Positions 47,262 to 56,323 of a DNA stretch of 64,000 nt are shown here, piece after piece. The position numbers and the translations under genes are program-made. This DNA comes from Bacteroidales bacterium Bact_22 (GTDB lineage: Bacteria; Bacteroidota; Bacteroidia; Bacteroidales; F082): contig LUZN01000004.1 of NCBI GenBank assembly GCA_001603665.1, forward strand, positions 40,314 to 104,313. Reading direction: 5' to 3'. The stretch's first letter is position 1; each line of letters begins with the position of its first letter. Below the pieces are notes generated by a model. It made no database searches. It saw only the letters and a list, made by a program, of their open reading frames with translations, and was not told the DNA's origin.

Positions 47262-48452
47262 TCACATCTTAATATTGTATTCCTTAATCTTTCTGTACAA
47301 CGTGCGCTCGCTTATTCCGAGCTCGTTGGCGGCGTCTTTACGTTTGCCGTTATATTTGCGTAAAGCCTTGATAATCACTTCGTTTTCTTTATCTACAAGC
47401 GAGAGATTATCGCTAGCTTGCTTCTCCTGAAGATATTCAACCTCGGCATCCTGGGTGTTGTCGTAGTCGACCACCGTGCCTTGGATAGGAGTGATCTGCT
47501 GCTGCGGCATCGGCTGAATCGTTGAAATCTGTCCCGATGTCAGCTCGTTGACGGTCTTGCGGAGCTCGGTGATGTCTTTCTTCATGTCGAACAGCACCTT
47601 GTAAAGGATGTCGCGCTCGTTGATTGCATCGGCTCTGTTCTCGTCTTTGAAGAGCGTTGGCAGAACGGTCTGCGCCGGAAGGTAGTTTTGCAGAATCTCA
47701 GGCGTGATAACCCGTTCGGTCTCAATGATTGAGATCTGCTCGGTGACGTTCTTCAGCTGACGGATATTGCCGTCCCAGCGGTAGTTTTCGAACATCGCGA
47801 GGGCCTCTGGCGTGAGTTGAATGGCTGGGATTCTATATTTTTCAGCAATATCGGATGCGAATTTTCTGAAAAGCAGCCTGATGTCAGCCTTACGCTCGCG
47901 CAATGCCGGGATGTGAATCGGGACGGTGTTCAAGCGATAGTATAAATCCTCACGGAAACGGCCCTTTTCGATAGCTGTCGGGATGTCGACGTTGGTTGCA
48001 GCCACCACGCGCACGTTGGTCTTCTGAATCTTCGACGAGCCGACCTTCACAAACTCACCGTTTTCAAGCACTCTCAGCAATCTAGCCTGTGTCGCCAAAG
48101 GCAGTTCCGCTACCTCATCGAGGAACAGGGTGCCGCCGTCGGTGGTCTCGAAATAACCCTTGCGGGTGTCGTAGGCTCCTGTAAATGAGCCTTTTTCGTG
48201 ACCGAACAGCTCCGAGTCGATGGTGCCTTCCGGGATGGCGCCGCAGTTGATGGCGAAGTAAGGGCCGTGCTTGCGGGCGCTGTTCTGGTGTATTATCTGC
48301 GGGAAGACGTCCTTACCGGTGCCGCTCTCTCCGTTGATAAACACGGTGAGGTCGGTAGCCGCCACCTGCGCCGCGACCTCGACGGCACGGTTTAGGTTGG
48401 GGTCGTTGCCGATAATGCCGAAACGTTGCTTTATGGCTTGGACGTCGATCAT
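47262..48452 (-). CDS. Sigma-54-dependent transcriptional activator without receiver domain
   Basis: The AAA+ domain begins within the first 15 residues, so no receiver, PAS or other sensor domain precedes it. Walker A is GESGTGKD (41-48, with Asp where Glu is usual), the sigma-54-contacting loop is GSFTGA (88-93), and Walker B is GGTLFLDEVAEL near residues 107-118. A linker of about 90 residues leads to a Fis-type helix-turn-helix at the C-terminus (RKDAANELGISERTLYRKIKEY). How it is controlled is not visible; it may be always active, or governed by a partner. The start overlaps pheT by four bases, so its level follows pheT transcription. Confidence 0.92.
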   Translation of the reverse strand: MIDVQAIKQRFGIIGNDPNLNRAVEVAAQVAATDLTVFINGESGTGKDVFPQIIHQNSARKHGPYFAINCGAIPEGTIDSELFGHEKGSFTGAYDTRKGYFETTDGGTLFLDEVAELPLATQARLLRVLENGEFVKVGSSKIQKTNVRVVAATNVDIPTAIEKGRFREDLYYRLNTVPIHIPALRERKADIRLLFRKFASDIAEKYRIPAIQLTPEALAMFENYRWDGNIRQLKNVTEQISIIETERVITPEILQNYLPAQTVLPTLFKDENRADAINERDILYKVLFDMKKDITELRKTVNELTSGQISTIQPMPQQQITPIQGTVVDYDNTQDAEVEYLQEKQASDNLSLVDKENEVIIKALRKYNGKRKDAANELGISERTLYRKIKEYNIKM

Positions 48453-50917
48453 CTCAGTGTTGCGTTAAGTTGTTGCTCGATAGCCTGCTGGATGCGTGCC
48501 ATGGTCTTCTCGATGACCTTGTCGGTCAACGTCTTCTGCTTATCCTGCAAGGTGAAGCTCACAGCATATTGTTTCTTGCCTGCCGGAATCTTGTCGCCTT
48601 CGTAGATGTCGAAGAGGTTGACAGCCGTCAGTATGTTGCGTTCGGTAGCCAAAGCAACGTTTTTCACCTGCTCGAAGGTCACGGTCTTGTCCATGACAAG
48701 GGCGAGGTCGCGGCGCACGCTCGGGAACTTCGGCAATGCCTCGAAGCTGATGGTCTTCAGGCCTTTCACGACTTTCAACACTGCATCCCAATCGAATGTT
48801 GCATGATAGACTTCCTTCTTCACGTCGAACATCTTCAAGGTCTTCGCGTTGATCTTGCCTAAAGTCACTAACTTATTGTTATTCAATGAATAAACGATTG
48901 AATAATCGTAATGTGACTCATTGCCTTCTGTCATCTCGAGGGCTTCGGTGTTGATGCCGAGCTTGTGGATGATGCCGAGGACATATTTCTTGAGGTCGTA
49001 GAAGCTAAGGCTCTGCGGCTTGTTGTTCCACGATTCTTCCTTATCGTTGCCTGTGATGAGCATGTCGAGACGGAAGTTCTCGCTATACGGGTTGAGCGGC
49101 TTGTCTTCGGTCTGCTTGTTTTCAGCATTGTAGAAGTAAACATTGCCGAACTCGAAGAACTTCATGTCGAAGCTCTTGAAGCTCTGGTTGCGGGCGATGC
49201 TCTCGAGTCCGCCGAACATCAGCGACTGGCGCATGACGTCGAGGTCAGAACTTAACGGGTTCATAATCTTGAGGTTATGAGCGTCGTCGAAGCTGTCGAG
49301 TTCGCGGGTATATGCCGATTTCGTCAACGAGTTGTTCATGATTTCGTAGAAGCCGTTGGCAGCGAGGAAGATGGAAATCTCTTTCTGAATCTTCTCTTTG
49401 TCGGGCTTGACGTTGACGTTAAGACTGGCGTTGATCTTGGTCGGGATGGCGATGTTGTCGTAGCCGTAGATGCGGAGGATTTCCTCGACGAGGTCGGCCG
49501 GACGATACACATCGACTTTGCATGTCGGGACGTCGACGGTGACGTAGGCGTCGGTCAACTCAACCACTTGACAGTCAAGGTCTTTGAGGATGTTGACAGC
49601 TACGTCTTTCTCGATATTCTGACCTGCTATCTTGTTGAGGTAATCGAACTTGAGCTGCACACGGACAGGGGTGAAGTCGCCGTTTACCACGTCTTTCACT
49701 TCTGATGAGACAGTGCCGCCTGCCAGTTCTTTCACGAGCAAGGCCGCGCGTTTCAATGCATAGAGTGTTATGTTAGGGTCGCAGCCACGTTCGTAACGGA
49801 AGCTCGCGTCGGTCTGAAGGCCGTGGAAACGCGCGGTCTTACGGATCGAGGTGGGGTTGAAGTAAGCGCTCTCGATGAACACGTTCTTTGTCTCCTCGGT
49901 AACGCCCGACTCGATGCCACCAAACACGCCGGCAATGCACATAGGCTCTTCGGCGTTGCATATCATGAGGTTGGTGTCGTTGAGTTTACGCTCGACGCCG
50001 TCCAAAGTGGTGAACGGAGTGTTTTTAGCTAAACATTTGACTATCACCTTCTTACCTTTGATTTTGTCGGCATCGAAGATATGCATCGGCTGTCCGACTT
50101 CCATCAAGACGTAGTTGGAGATGTCGACGATATTGTTGATCGAGCGGATACCCACTGCTTCGAGGCGGTTTTTGAGCCATGCCGGTGAAGGGCCTACCTT
50201 CACGCCGCTGACGGTGACGCCGCTGTATCGTGGGCAGTCCTTGGTGTCTTCCACTATGACTTCGATGTTATTCGAGGTGTTTTCAACCTTGAAAGCATCT
50301 ACCGATGGGCGCTCAATCTTATATTGACGTGTGTTGTTTTTATGGTTCAAGGCAGCCACGATGTCGCGGTCGCAACCGATGTGTGATGTGGCATCCGAGC
50401 GGTTGGCGGTGAGGCCTATCTCGTATGTAAAGTCTTGTTCCACATGGAAATACGACGCTGCAGGCTTGCCCACTTCGTAGTTATCCGGGAGCACCATGAT
50501 GCCGTCGTGCGATGGTCCGAGTTGGAGCTCGTCTTCGGCGCATATCATGCCTTCCGACACCTCGCCACGGATCTTGCCTTTCTTGATGGTGAAGCTCTCG
50601 TCGCCGCTCCACAGCTCGCAACCTATTGTTGCAACTAACACTTTCTGTCCGGCTGCCACGTTAGGAGCGCCGCACACTATATGCAGAGGCTCGGCTTCGC
50701 CCACGTCGACGGTGGTGATATGAAGATGGTCGGAGTTCGGGTGGTCGATGCATGTCAACACTTTTCCGACGACGACGCCTTTCAAGCCGCCTTTCACCGA
50801 CTCGTAACGTGTCATGTCTTCAACTTCGAGACCAGTCCCGGTCAACGTTTTTCCCAATTCTTCAGCCGGTAAATCGCACTGAATGTACTGCTTAAGCCAA
50901 TTATATGATATTTTCAT
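48449..50917 (-). CDS. pheT: Phenylalanyl-tRNA synthetase subunit beta
   Basis: The beta subunit of the heterotetrameric enzyme. A tRNA-binding EMAP-like domain (VVVGKVLTCIDHPNSDHLHITTVDVG near residues 48-73), B3/4 editing domain (around 210-385), B5 domain (about 405-475), catalytic-like core and a C-terminal anticodon-binding FDX domain (about 728-820, FPSVRRDLALVMDKTVTFEQV) are all in order. Length of 822 residues is normal. pheS is not adjacent here, which is common in this phylum. Confidence 0.97.
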   Translation of the reverse strand: MKISYNWLKQYIQCDLPAEELGKTLTGTGLEVEDMTRYESVKGGLKGVVVGKVLTCIDHPNSDHLHITTVDVGEAEPLHIVCGAPNVAAGQKVLVATIGCELWSGDESFTIKKGKIRGEVSEGMICAEDELQLGPSHDGIMVLPDNYEVGKPAASYFHVEQDFTYEIGLTANRSDATSHIGCDRDIVAALNHKNNTRQYKIERPSVDAFKVENTSNNIEVIVEDTKDCPRYSGVTVSGVKVGPSPAWLKNRLEAVGIRSINNIVDISNYVLMEVGQPMHIFDADKIKGKKVIVKCLAKNTPFTTLDGVERKLNDTNLMICNAEEPMCIAGVFGGIESGVTEETKNVFIESAYFNPTSIRKTARFHGLQTDASFRYERGCDPNITLYALKRAALLVKELAGGTVSSEVKDVVNGDFTPVRVQLKFDYLNKIAGQNIEKDVAVNILKDLDCQVVELTDAYVTVDVPTCKVDVYRPADLVEEILRIYGYDNIAIPTKINASLNVNVKPDKEKIQKEISIFLAANGFYEIMNNSLTKSAYTRELDSFDDAHNLKIMNPLSSDLDVMRQSLMFGGLESIARNQSFKSFDMKFFEFGNVYFYNAENKQTEDKPLNPYSENFRLDMLITGNDKEESWNNKPQSLSFYDLKKYVLGIIHKLGINTEALEMTEGNESHYDYSIVYSLNNNKLVTLGKINAKTLKMFDVKKEVYHATFDWDAVLKVVKGLKTISFEALPKFPSVRRDLALVMDKTVTFEQVKNVALATERNILTAVNLFDIYEGDKIPAGKKQYAVSFTLQDKQKTLTDKVIEKTMARIQQAIEQQLNATLR

Positions 50918-50946
50918 CTTAAATGAATTTTTGCTTTAACGAACTG

Positions 50947-50954
50947 CAAAGATA
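50947..50954 (-). promoter_or_regulatory. -7 promoter element for the pheT operon
   Basis: On the minus strand TATCTTTG matches TAnnTTTG, 29 bases before the pheT ATG. Confidence 0.6.
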
Positions 50955-51003
50955 CAAAAATATGACAAAATGTCAGTCTTTTTTAAAAATTTTTGTCACA
51001 TTT

Positions 51004-52425
51004 TTAGAAAATCCCAGGAATTCTTATCCATTCGCGAGGTTCGGCGCAGGTCTTCTCGATGTCAGCGACGGTCTTCGGAATCGGTTTGCCTAAGATTCTG
51101 TTGCCTGTCTCGGTGATGAGGAGGTCGTCTTCGATGCGGATGCCGCCGAAGTCTTTGAATGACTCGAGTTTGTCGTAGTTGATGAAATCTTTATGCTTTC
51201 CTTCGGCTTTCCAGATGTCGATGAGCGTTGGGATGAAGTATATTCCAGGCTCGTCGGTGACCACAAAGCCTGGTTTCAGCACCTTGCCGCAGCGGAGGCA
51301 GCTGAATCCCTGCTGTGTCGAGCGTGGCGTCTCTTTGTTATAGCCCACGTTGACTTCGCCGAGACCTTCCATGTCGTGCACGTCCATGCCGAGCATGTGG
51401 CCGAGGCCGTGAGGCTGGAACAGATAGTGAGCGCCAGCCGCCAGCGCGTCGTCGACGTTGCCTTTCATGAGTCCGATGCCTTGCAAGCCCTCGATGAGCG
51501 TGCGTGCCGCGAGCTTATGCATCTCCATGTAGCGCATGCCTGGCTTGGTGTTCTTCGCCACGGTGGTGTTGGCCTTCAGCACGATCTCATAGACGTCGCG
51601 CTGGCGGCTGTTAAACTTACCGCCGACAGGCGTGGTACGTGTGAAGTCGCTGGCAAGGTAGTTGCCGGTCTCAGCGCCGCAGTCGCACACCATCATACGA
51701 CCTTCCTTCAGCGCGTTGCCGTGGTTGTGGTTGTGCAGGGTCTGTCCGTCCATGCTGACGATGTTAGGGAACGAGACGATGCCGCCTCTTGCGATGGCGA
51801 TACCTTCGATGGTGCCGCTGATCTCCTGTTCGATGACACCCGGCTTACACATCTTCATGGCTGTAGTCTGCATGTAATAGGCAGTATCTGCCGCATATTC
51901 CATCTCTTTGATCTCGATATCGCTCTTAATCTCGCGCAGACTCACTATGGCCTCGATGAGCAGCTGGCTGACGTAGTTTTCAACCTCGTAGACGTCGATA
52001 TCCATGTAGTTGGCGATCTTGATGGTGGTGTCGCCACGATAAGGCGGTGTGATGTGGATCATACGGCCTTTCTCGACCTGTTCGCGGATATATTCCGGGA
52101 AACGGTTGATGTCGCGGCAGTCTTTGATGCCAATCATCTCGCCCTGTTCAGGCAATGATGGCAGCGGACCGCACCAGATCACGTCGTCGATGGTGACTTC
52201 CTGTCCGAAGAGTATCTCCTCGCCGCTTTCGAAGTCGATGACGCCGACCAGATCAGGATGGTTCAATCCGAAGAAATATGCGAAGTTGCTGTCCTGACGG
52301 TAATGATAGGTGTTATCTGGGTAGTTCATCGATGCCTCGTCGTTGGCCACGAAGAACGCGATACCTTTATTCATCAGTTTTTTCAGGGCAGCTCTGTTTT
52401 TTACATAAAAATCCTTTGTAAACAT
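51004..52425 (-). CDS. Aminopeptidase P family protein (M24), 473 aa
   Basis: An N-terminal creatinase-like AMP_N domain (residues about 1-140) and a C-terminal pita-bread M24 metallopeptidase domain. Metal ligands appear in MVCDCGAETGNYLASDFTRTTPVGG (two Asp), HGLGHMLGMDVHD (His), GFVVTDEPGIYF (Glu) and GGIRIEDDLLIT (Glu). Such enzymes remove an N-terminal residue before proline, using two Mn or similar ions in the cytoplasm. It is the second M24 gene of this operon; the other is at 53707-54984. It is 18 bases after guaD. Confidence 0.92.
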   Translation of the reverse strand: MFTKDFYVKNRAALKKLMNKGIAFFVANDEASMNYPDNTYHYRQDSNFAYFFGLNHPDLVGVIDFESGEEILFGQEVTIDDVIWCGPLPSLPEQGEMIGIKDCRDINRFPEYIREQVEKGRMIHITPPYRGDTTIKIANYMDIDVYEVENYVSQLLIEAIVSLREIKSDIEIKEMEYAADTAYYMQTTAMKMCKPGVIEQEISGTIEGIAIARGGIVSFPNIVSMDGQTLHNHNHGNALKEGRMMVCDCGAETGNYLASDFTRTTPVGGKFNSRQRDVYEIVLKANTTVAKNTKPGMRYMEMHKLAARTLIEGLQGIGLMKGNVDDALAAGAHYLFQPHGLGHMLGMDVHDMEGLGEVNVGYNKETPRSTQQGFSCLRCGKVLKPGFVVTDEPGIYFIPTLIDIWKAEGKHKDFINYDKLESFKDFGGIRIEDDLLITETGNRILGKPIPKTVADIEKTCAEPREWIRIPGIF

Positions 52426-52443
52426 AGCTTTATATTTTTGATT

Positions 52444-52923
52444 TTAATATTCGATTTTATCAGTCTTTTCCGACCAGAGGCGGAATGAACGCAGGGCTTC
52501 GTTACGAAGCAACGGAATCAACGGGACGGTACGCTTTTCGATAGGACGGTCGAGTTCCTCATAGATGAAGTCGTCGGCGAAGTCGATGTCGCGCGCGTCT
52601 TTACGGTTGTTCCCGTAGAAAATCCTGCTGATGCGCGCCCAGTAGATGGCTCCGAGGCACATCGGGCAAGGCTCGCATGAGGTGTAGATGGTACATCCGC
52701 TGAGGTCGAAGGTGCCAAGTTTATGGCAGGCTCTGCGGATGGTGTTGACTTCAGCATGCGCCGTCGGGTCGTTATCGAGGGTCACTGAGTTGGAGTTGCC
52801 GGCAATTATCTCGCCGTCTTTCACTATAACGGCACCGAAAGGACCGCCGCCTTGTTTGACGCTCTCGTCGGCCAGACGTATGGCCTCACGCATGAATTCC
52901 TTATCTTTTTCAGTTATTTCCAT
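52444..52923 (-). CDS. guaD: Guanine deaminase, cytidine-deaminase-fold type
   Basis: Zinc-binding motifs are HAE at residues 56-58 and PCPMC at 85-89 (ligands His56, Cys86, Cys89; Glu58 as proton shuttle). The C-terminal part (DDFIYEELDRPIEKRTVPLIP, then FRLWSEKTDKIEY) matches the domain-swapped tail of the Bacillus guanine deaminase rather than the tRNA adenosine deaminase TadA. The enzyme turns guanine into xanthine in purine salvage or breakdown. Length of 159 residues agrees. It lies one base after the DUF5020 barrel gene. Confidence 0.85.
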   Translation of the reverse strand: MEITEKDKEFMREAIRLADESVKQGGGPFGAVIVKDGEIIAGNSNSVTLDNDPTAHAEVNTIRRACHKLGTFDLSGCTIYTSCEPCPMCLGAIYWARISRIFYGNNRKDARDIDFADDFIYEELDRPIEKRTVPLIPLLRNEALRSFRLWSEKTDKIEY

Positions 52924-52924
52924 A

Positions 52925-53698
52925 TTAGAAGTTCCATTTGATACCTGCTGCAGGAGCCACTGTCAGACCTTTGTTCTTGTGGAATTCGAGGTCGCTGCGC
53001 CAGCCGCCTGCGAAGTTATAAGCAAACTCAACCTCGCCGCCGATGTTGAGGTTAGGGCATCCGAAGAGACTGCCGATGTTGTACCAAAGCTGTGGCTCGC
53101 TGATGAAGACGCAACTGGTTTTTGTGGTGTTGCCTTCCGGGTCGGTCCATGCGCAGTTTTCCCACCAGAAATCGGCGAAACCGCTGAATGTCAGACCTTT
53201 AGCTCCGAAGATGTCGGCGCATCCCCACACGATGGTGAACTGCAGCGGCACATCGCTGACCTTATCCCAAGGACGCACGGCAGGGTCCATCTTGTCGAGA
53301 TCTTTCTGGCCGCTGATGCGTTTGTACAACACCTCGAGTGTCAAGGTGTATCTGTAATCCTTTGAATGCAGCAGATACTCGGCGCCGAAGAGCCATGCGT
53401 TGCTTGCGAATTGTCCGCCGTTCCACTCAACATGGGCGCTCAAAGCTCCGAGCTTGGTGTTCTGCCAGAAGTTGAGGCCGCGGGCAATTTCGGTGTAATA
53501 ACCTGTAGGACCGTTGAGTTTGTCGGGGTGATAGATATCGGTGAAGAAGAAGGTGCTTCCCCAGTCATCCATCTTGAACATTTCAAGGGTCGTGGTGAGA
53601 TGTTCGCGGTTAAAATCGTACTGTTCCTGAATGTTTACCTGCGCGTTGGCGCAAAATGCTGTAGCGACGAGGGCTACGATAAATAATGCTTTTTTCAT
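52925..53698 (-). CDS. DUF5020 outer membrane barrel, Tsx-like
   Basis: A signal peptide (residues 1-19, CANAQ) is followed by a beta-rich protein with aromatic girdle residues and a C-terminal Phe (AAGIKWNF), as in outer membrane beta-barrels. The opening QYDFNREHLTTTLEMFKMDDWGSTFFFTDIY (in parts: LTTTLEMFK, DDWGSTFFF) and EIARGLNFW, HVEWNGG match DUF5020, a family related to the nucleoside channel Tsx. Placement next to guanine deaminase makes purine or nucleoside uptake a reasonable but unproven role. Confidence 0.85.
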   Translation of the reverse strand: MKKALFIVALVATAFCANAQVNIQEQYDFNREHLTTTLEMFKMDDWGSTFFFTDIYHPDKLNGPTGYYTEIARGLNFWQNTKLGALSAHVEWNGGQFASNAWLFGAEYLLHSKDYRYTLTLEVLYKRISGQKDLDKMDPAVRPWDKVSDVPLQFTIVWGCADIFGAKGLTFSGFADFWWENCAWTDPEGNTTKTSCVFISEPQLWYNIGSLFGCPNLNIGGEVEFAYNFAGGWRSDLEFHKNKGLTVAPAAGIKWNF

Positions 53699-53706
53699 GA
53701 TATAAT

Positions 53707-54984
53707 TTATTTTGTTATTTCTTCAATTTCAATTGCCAGGTCACCAAACAAGTTAACTGGCTCATTATCAGTGATTAAGATATCATCTTCGAGACGAATT
53801 CCAATGCCTTCCTCGCGGATGTAGAGGCCTGGTTCGCACGAGAGTATCATTCCCGGAGCGAAAGGCTCGTATTTGTCGAGGTTGTCGTGGCAGTCCAAGC
53901 CGATGTGATGCGCCATGCCGTGCATGAGATATTTGCGGTACAGCGGATTCGCAGGGTCTTGATTGTCAACGTCTTGCTGAGTGAATAGACCCAGTTTTAT
54001 CATCTCTTTCTCCATCAGCTGGTAGGTCGTCTGGTTGATTTTGTCAATCGTGCCGCCGACTTTATACAGCTTGGTTATCTCTTTTTTCACCCTCAAAACC
54101 GCCTCATAACACTCTCTTTGACGTGGCGTGAACTTGCCGTTGATCGGGATGGTCCTGCTCAGATCTGATGCGTAATTCATGTATTCACAACCCATGTCGA
54201 AAAGCAGTAACTCGTTGTCGTTCAATATGCTATCGTTCTTAGAATAGTGCAGACAGCAGGCGTTTTTGCCGCCAGCGACGATAGGGTGGAAGGCATGACC
54301 CGAGGCGTTGTTCATTTTGAAGATGTATTCCATCTCGGCCTGCATCTCGTATTCGTAACGTCCAGGTTTTACTGTCTTTAAGCAATGCAAGAACGCCTTT
54401 CCGGTGATGTCGCATGCGTGTTTTATGATCTCAATTTCCTCTTTCGATTTAATCTTGCGAAGCTTATTCAAGATAGGTGCCGAGCGATCGAAGGTATGCA
54501 GCGGATATTTTTCTTTTATCTCTTTTACGAAACGGTCTTGAATCGTCACCACCTTCGTCTCGAAACGCGAGTATTCATAAAGGTTGAGATACACTTTTGA
54601 ACTGTTGAGTATCAATTCTTTAAGAACATCGTTGAAACTGTCGGCGTACATCACGTTTTGGCAACCCGAGAGTTCTTTTGCCTGTTTTGCGTCGAGCATC
54701 TCGCCTCGCCAGATGGCTTTCATCTCGCTGTAAGGCTCGATAAACAGAATCTCGCGCATCTCGGGTTTCGGATGGTCGGGATAGAGGATGAGAAAAGCGC
54801 CTTCACGGTCGATTCCCGTAAGATAGAAGAAATCGGAATTCTGACGGAAAAGATAGCACTGGTCGCCGTTGCGCGGCATCTCCTCGTTGGCCGTGAACAC
54901 AGCGATGGCATTCTTCGTCATCATCGAGGCGAAGTTCTTACGGTTTCTTGCGAAAAACGCATTCGGTATCTTATCTATCGACAT
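53707..54984 (-). CDS. Aminopeptidase P family protein (M24), 425 aa
   Basis: AMP_N domain (residues about 8-130, FLILYPDHPKPEMREILFI) followed by the M24 domain. Ligand-bearing segments are LLFDMGCEYMNYASDLSRTIP (two Asp), LMHGMAHHIGLDCHD (His), GMILSCEPGLYI (Glu) and GIGIRLEDDILIT (Glu). It is closer in length to typical bacterial PepP than the 473-residue paralogue in the same operon. It begins exactly one base after the stop of the OMP gene upstream. Confidence 0.93.
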   Translation of the reverse strand: MSIDKIPNAFFARNRKNFASMMTKNAIAVFTANEEMPRNGDQCYLFRQNSDFFYLTGIDREGAFLILYPDHPKPEMREILFIEPYSEMKAIWRGEMLDAKQAKELSGCQNVMYADSFNDVLKELILNSSKVYLNLYEYSRFETKVVTIQDRFVKEIKEKYPLHTFDRSAPILNKLRKIKSKEEIEIIKHACDITGKAFLHCLKTVKPGRYEYEMQAEMEYIFKMNNASGHAFHPIVAGGKNACCLHYSKNDSILNDNELLLFDMGCEYMNYASDLSRTIPINGKFTPRQRECYEAVLRVKKEITKLYKVGGTIDKINQTTYQLMEKEMIKLGLFTQQDVDNQDPANPLYRKYLMHGMAHHIGLDCHDNLDKYEPFAPGMILSCEPGLYIREEGIGIRLEDDILITDNEPVNLFGDLAIEIEEITK

Positions 54985-55641
54985 TTATTTGTGGTTATAT
55001 TCGTAGTTAAACAACTTAATGCCCACGGTGAGAGTGAAAAAGTTCTGCCGTGAGTTTTCCATTATGTAATACTGACCGCCGATCTCCAAAAATTCTCTTT
55101 CAAAGATGTTCGACATTCCGAAGCTGTAGCTGAAGTCGAAGGTGAACATCAAAACGTCGACGCCAATGTCCATTATACCGCCCCAGCTTTGCTTATTAGC
55201 TTGAATATCAAGACTTTGGTTGTTATAAGTGTTCTGGTTGGTCTCGTCGACGAGGTAATACATCACCAAGCCGCCCATAGCCCTCACCTTGAACAACGGT
55301 CTCTCAAAAATCTGATAACCGCACATCATCGGAAACGCCAGTTTTTTCTGCTTAGCCTCGACGCTTATGTTCAGATGTGTAGCATCGGTTCCAGTAAGGT
55401 CGAAAATCTGCGAAGTCTTGAACAGCATGATTTCCGGCTGTATGATGAAATTGCTGATGACGATACGGCCGAAGCCGTCAATCAGCATGTGTTCAGACAA
55501 ATCGGCGTCGATATCGACTCTTGCGGCCGACAGTTTTGTGGTCTGATAACCGACTTTTGCTCCCAGAGAAACACCGAAATCCTGCGCTTTCGAAAGGATG
55601 GTGAAAAGAAAAAATATTAAGACAAATATTAATTTTTTCAT
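54985..55641 (-). CDS. Outer membrane beta-barrel protein, PorT-like family
   Basis: From ATG 55641 a signal peptide ends at SKAQ (about residue 19), and the mature part has alternating strands (GVSLGAKVGYQTTKLS, VRAMGGLVMYYLVDE, FDFSYSFGMSNIF, FFTLTVGIKLF), as in small Bacteroidota barrels with the outer-membrane-beta-barrel domain. The function is unknown; PorT itself is a T9SS factor, but this similarity is only at the fold level. It heads the five-gene operon ending at 51004. The frame's earlier ATG at 55662 lies before the signal peptide and is less likely. Confidence 0.75.
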   Translation of the reverse strand: MKKLIFVLIFFLFTILSKAQDFGVSLGAKVGYQTTKLSAARVDIDADLSEHMLIDGFGRIVISNFIIQPEIMLFKTSQIFDLTGTDATHLNISVEAKQKKLAFPMMCGYQIFERPLFKVRAMGGLVMYYLVDETNQNTYNNQSLDIQANKQSWGGIMDIGVDVLMFTFDFSYSFGMSNIFEREFLEIGGQYYIMENSRQNFFTLTVGIKLFNYEYNHK

Positions 55642-55670
55642 CGATGTTTTCTGTGTTATCAAATTTTTAT

Positions 55671-55678
55671 TATTTTTG
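55671..55678 (+). promoter_or_regulatory. -7 promoter element for the plus-strand OMP gene
   Basis: TATTTTTG matches TAnnTTTG and lies 36 bases before the ATG at 55715, in the short divergent region shared with the five-gene operon. Confidence 0.6.
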
Positions 55679-55714
55679 CAAAGATATTTAAAATTATTAA
55701 ACTATAACACAAAT

Positions 55715-56323
55715 ATGAAAAAGAAATTTTACATTCTGCTCCTCGCGATGATTGTTTCATTTGCGGCTAACGCACAACGTTTTGAGTATCAATTAGGTTT
55801 AAAAGGCGGTTTAGGCGCATCGTTTTTGTCGACAAATGCCGATAACGTAACAAGCAAAGATCCTGGTTTATGCTACAAATTCGGCTTCACCGGCATCAAA
55901 TATTTCGGCGAAAACTACGGTTTCACCACTGGATTCAACATCATTGGCAGCAATATGAGTTATAGGGCTACCGACACACTTAACGTAGAAAGCAAGAGGA
56001 CAGTCAGCAATACATATCTTCAGGTTCCTTTCCTATTGAAGATGAAAACCGAGACTTTTGCCGATAAATTCAGCGTTTTCGGAGAAATCGGCTATGGTTT
56101 GAACATTCACGCAAGTGATAACGAAAAAGGCGACTCACAGCATAAATATCGCTCTGTCTGCAGCTCGTTTATCCTGCATCTCGGAATGGAAATGTCGGTG
56201 ATGACTCACAGCACTTTCCAGGTGATGCTGTCATACGACAACACCTTCTCGACGATGATGAAGATGAGCAGCGACAAGTACACGATGAGCAATTTGTGTC
56301 TTGAGGTAGGATTCTTGTTCTGA
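55715..56323 (+). CDS. Outer membrane beta-barrel protein
   Basis: From ATG 55715 the protein has 202 residues with a signal peptide (ANAQ, residue 20) and barrel-like strands (FEYQLGLKGGLGASFLS, YGFTTGFNIIGSNMSY, SVFGEIGYGLNI, LCLEVGFLF). It ends on aromatic Phe, as barrel proteins recognised by BAM do. It resembles the divergent OMP gene on the other side of the promoter region in size and strand pattern. The function is unknown. The nitrilase-like gene overlaps its stop by one base. Confidence 0.75.
   Translation: MKKKFYILLLAMIVSFAANAQRFEYQLGLKGGLGASFLSTNADNVTSKDPGLCYKFGFTGIKYFGENYGFTTGFNIIGSNMSYRATDTLNVESKRTVSNTYLQVPFLLKMKTETFADKFSVFGEIGYGLNIHASDNEKGDSQHKYRSVCSSFILHLGMEMSVMTHSTFQVMLSYDNTFSTMMKMSSDKYTMSNLCLEVGFLF

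Noticed and set aside
51193..52158. Plus-strand open frame of 321 codons inside the M24 gene
   Set aside because: A shadow frame: rich in His, Val and Ala, with no signal, motif or promoter, while the opposite strand encodes a complete metallopeptidase.
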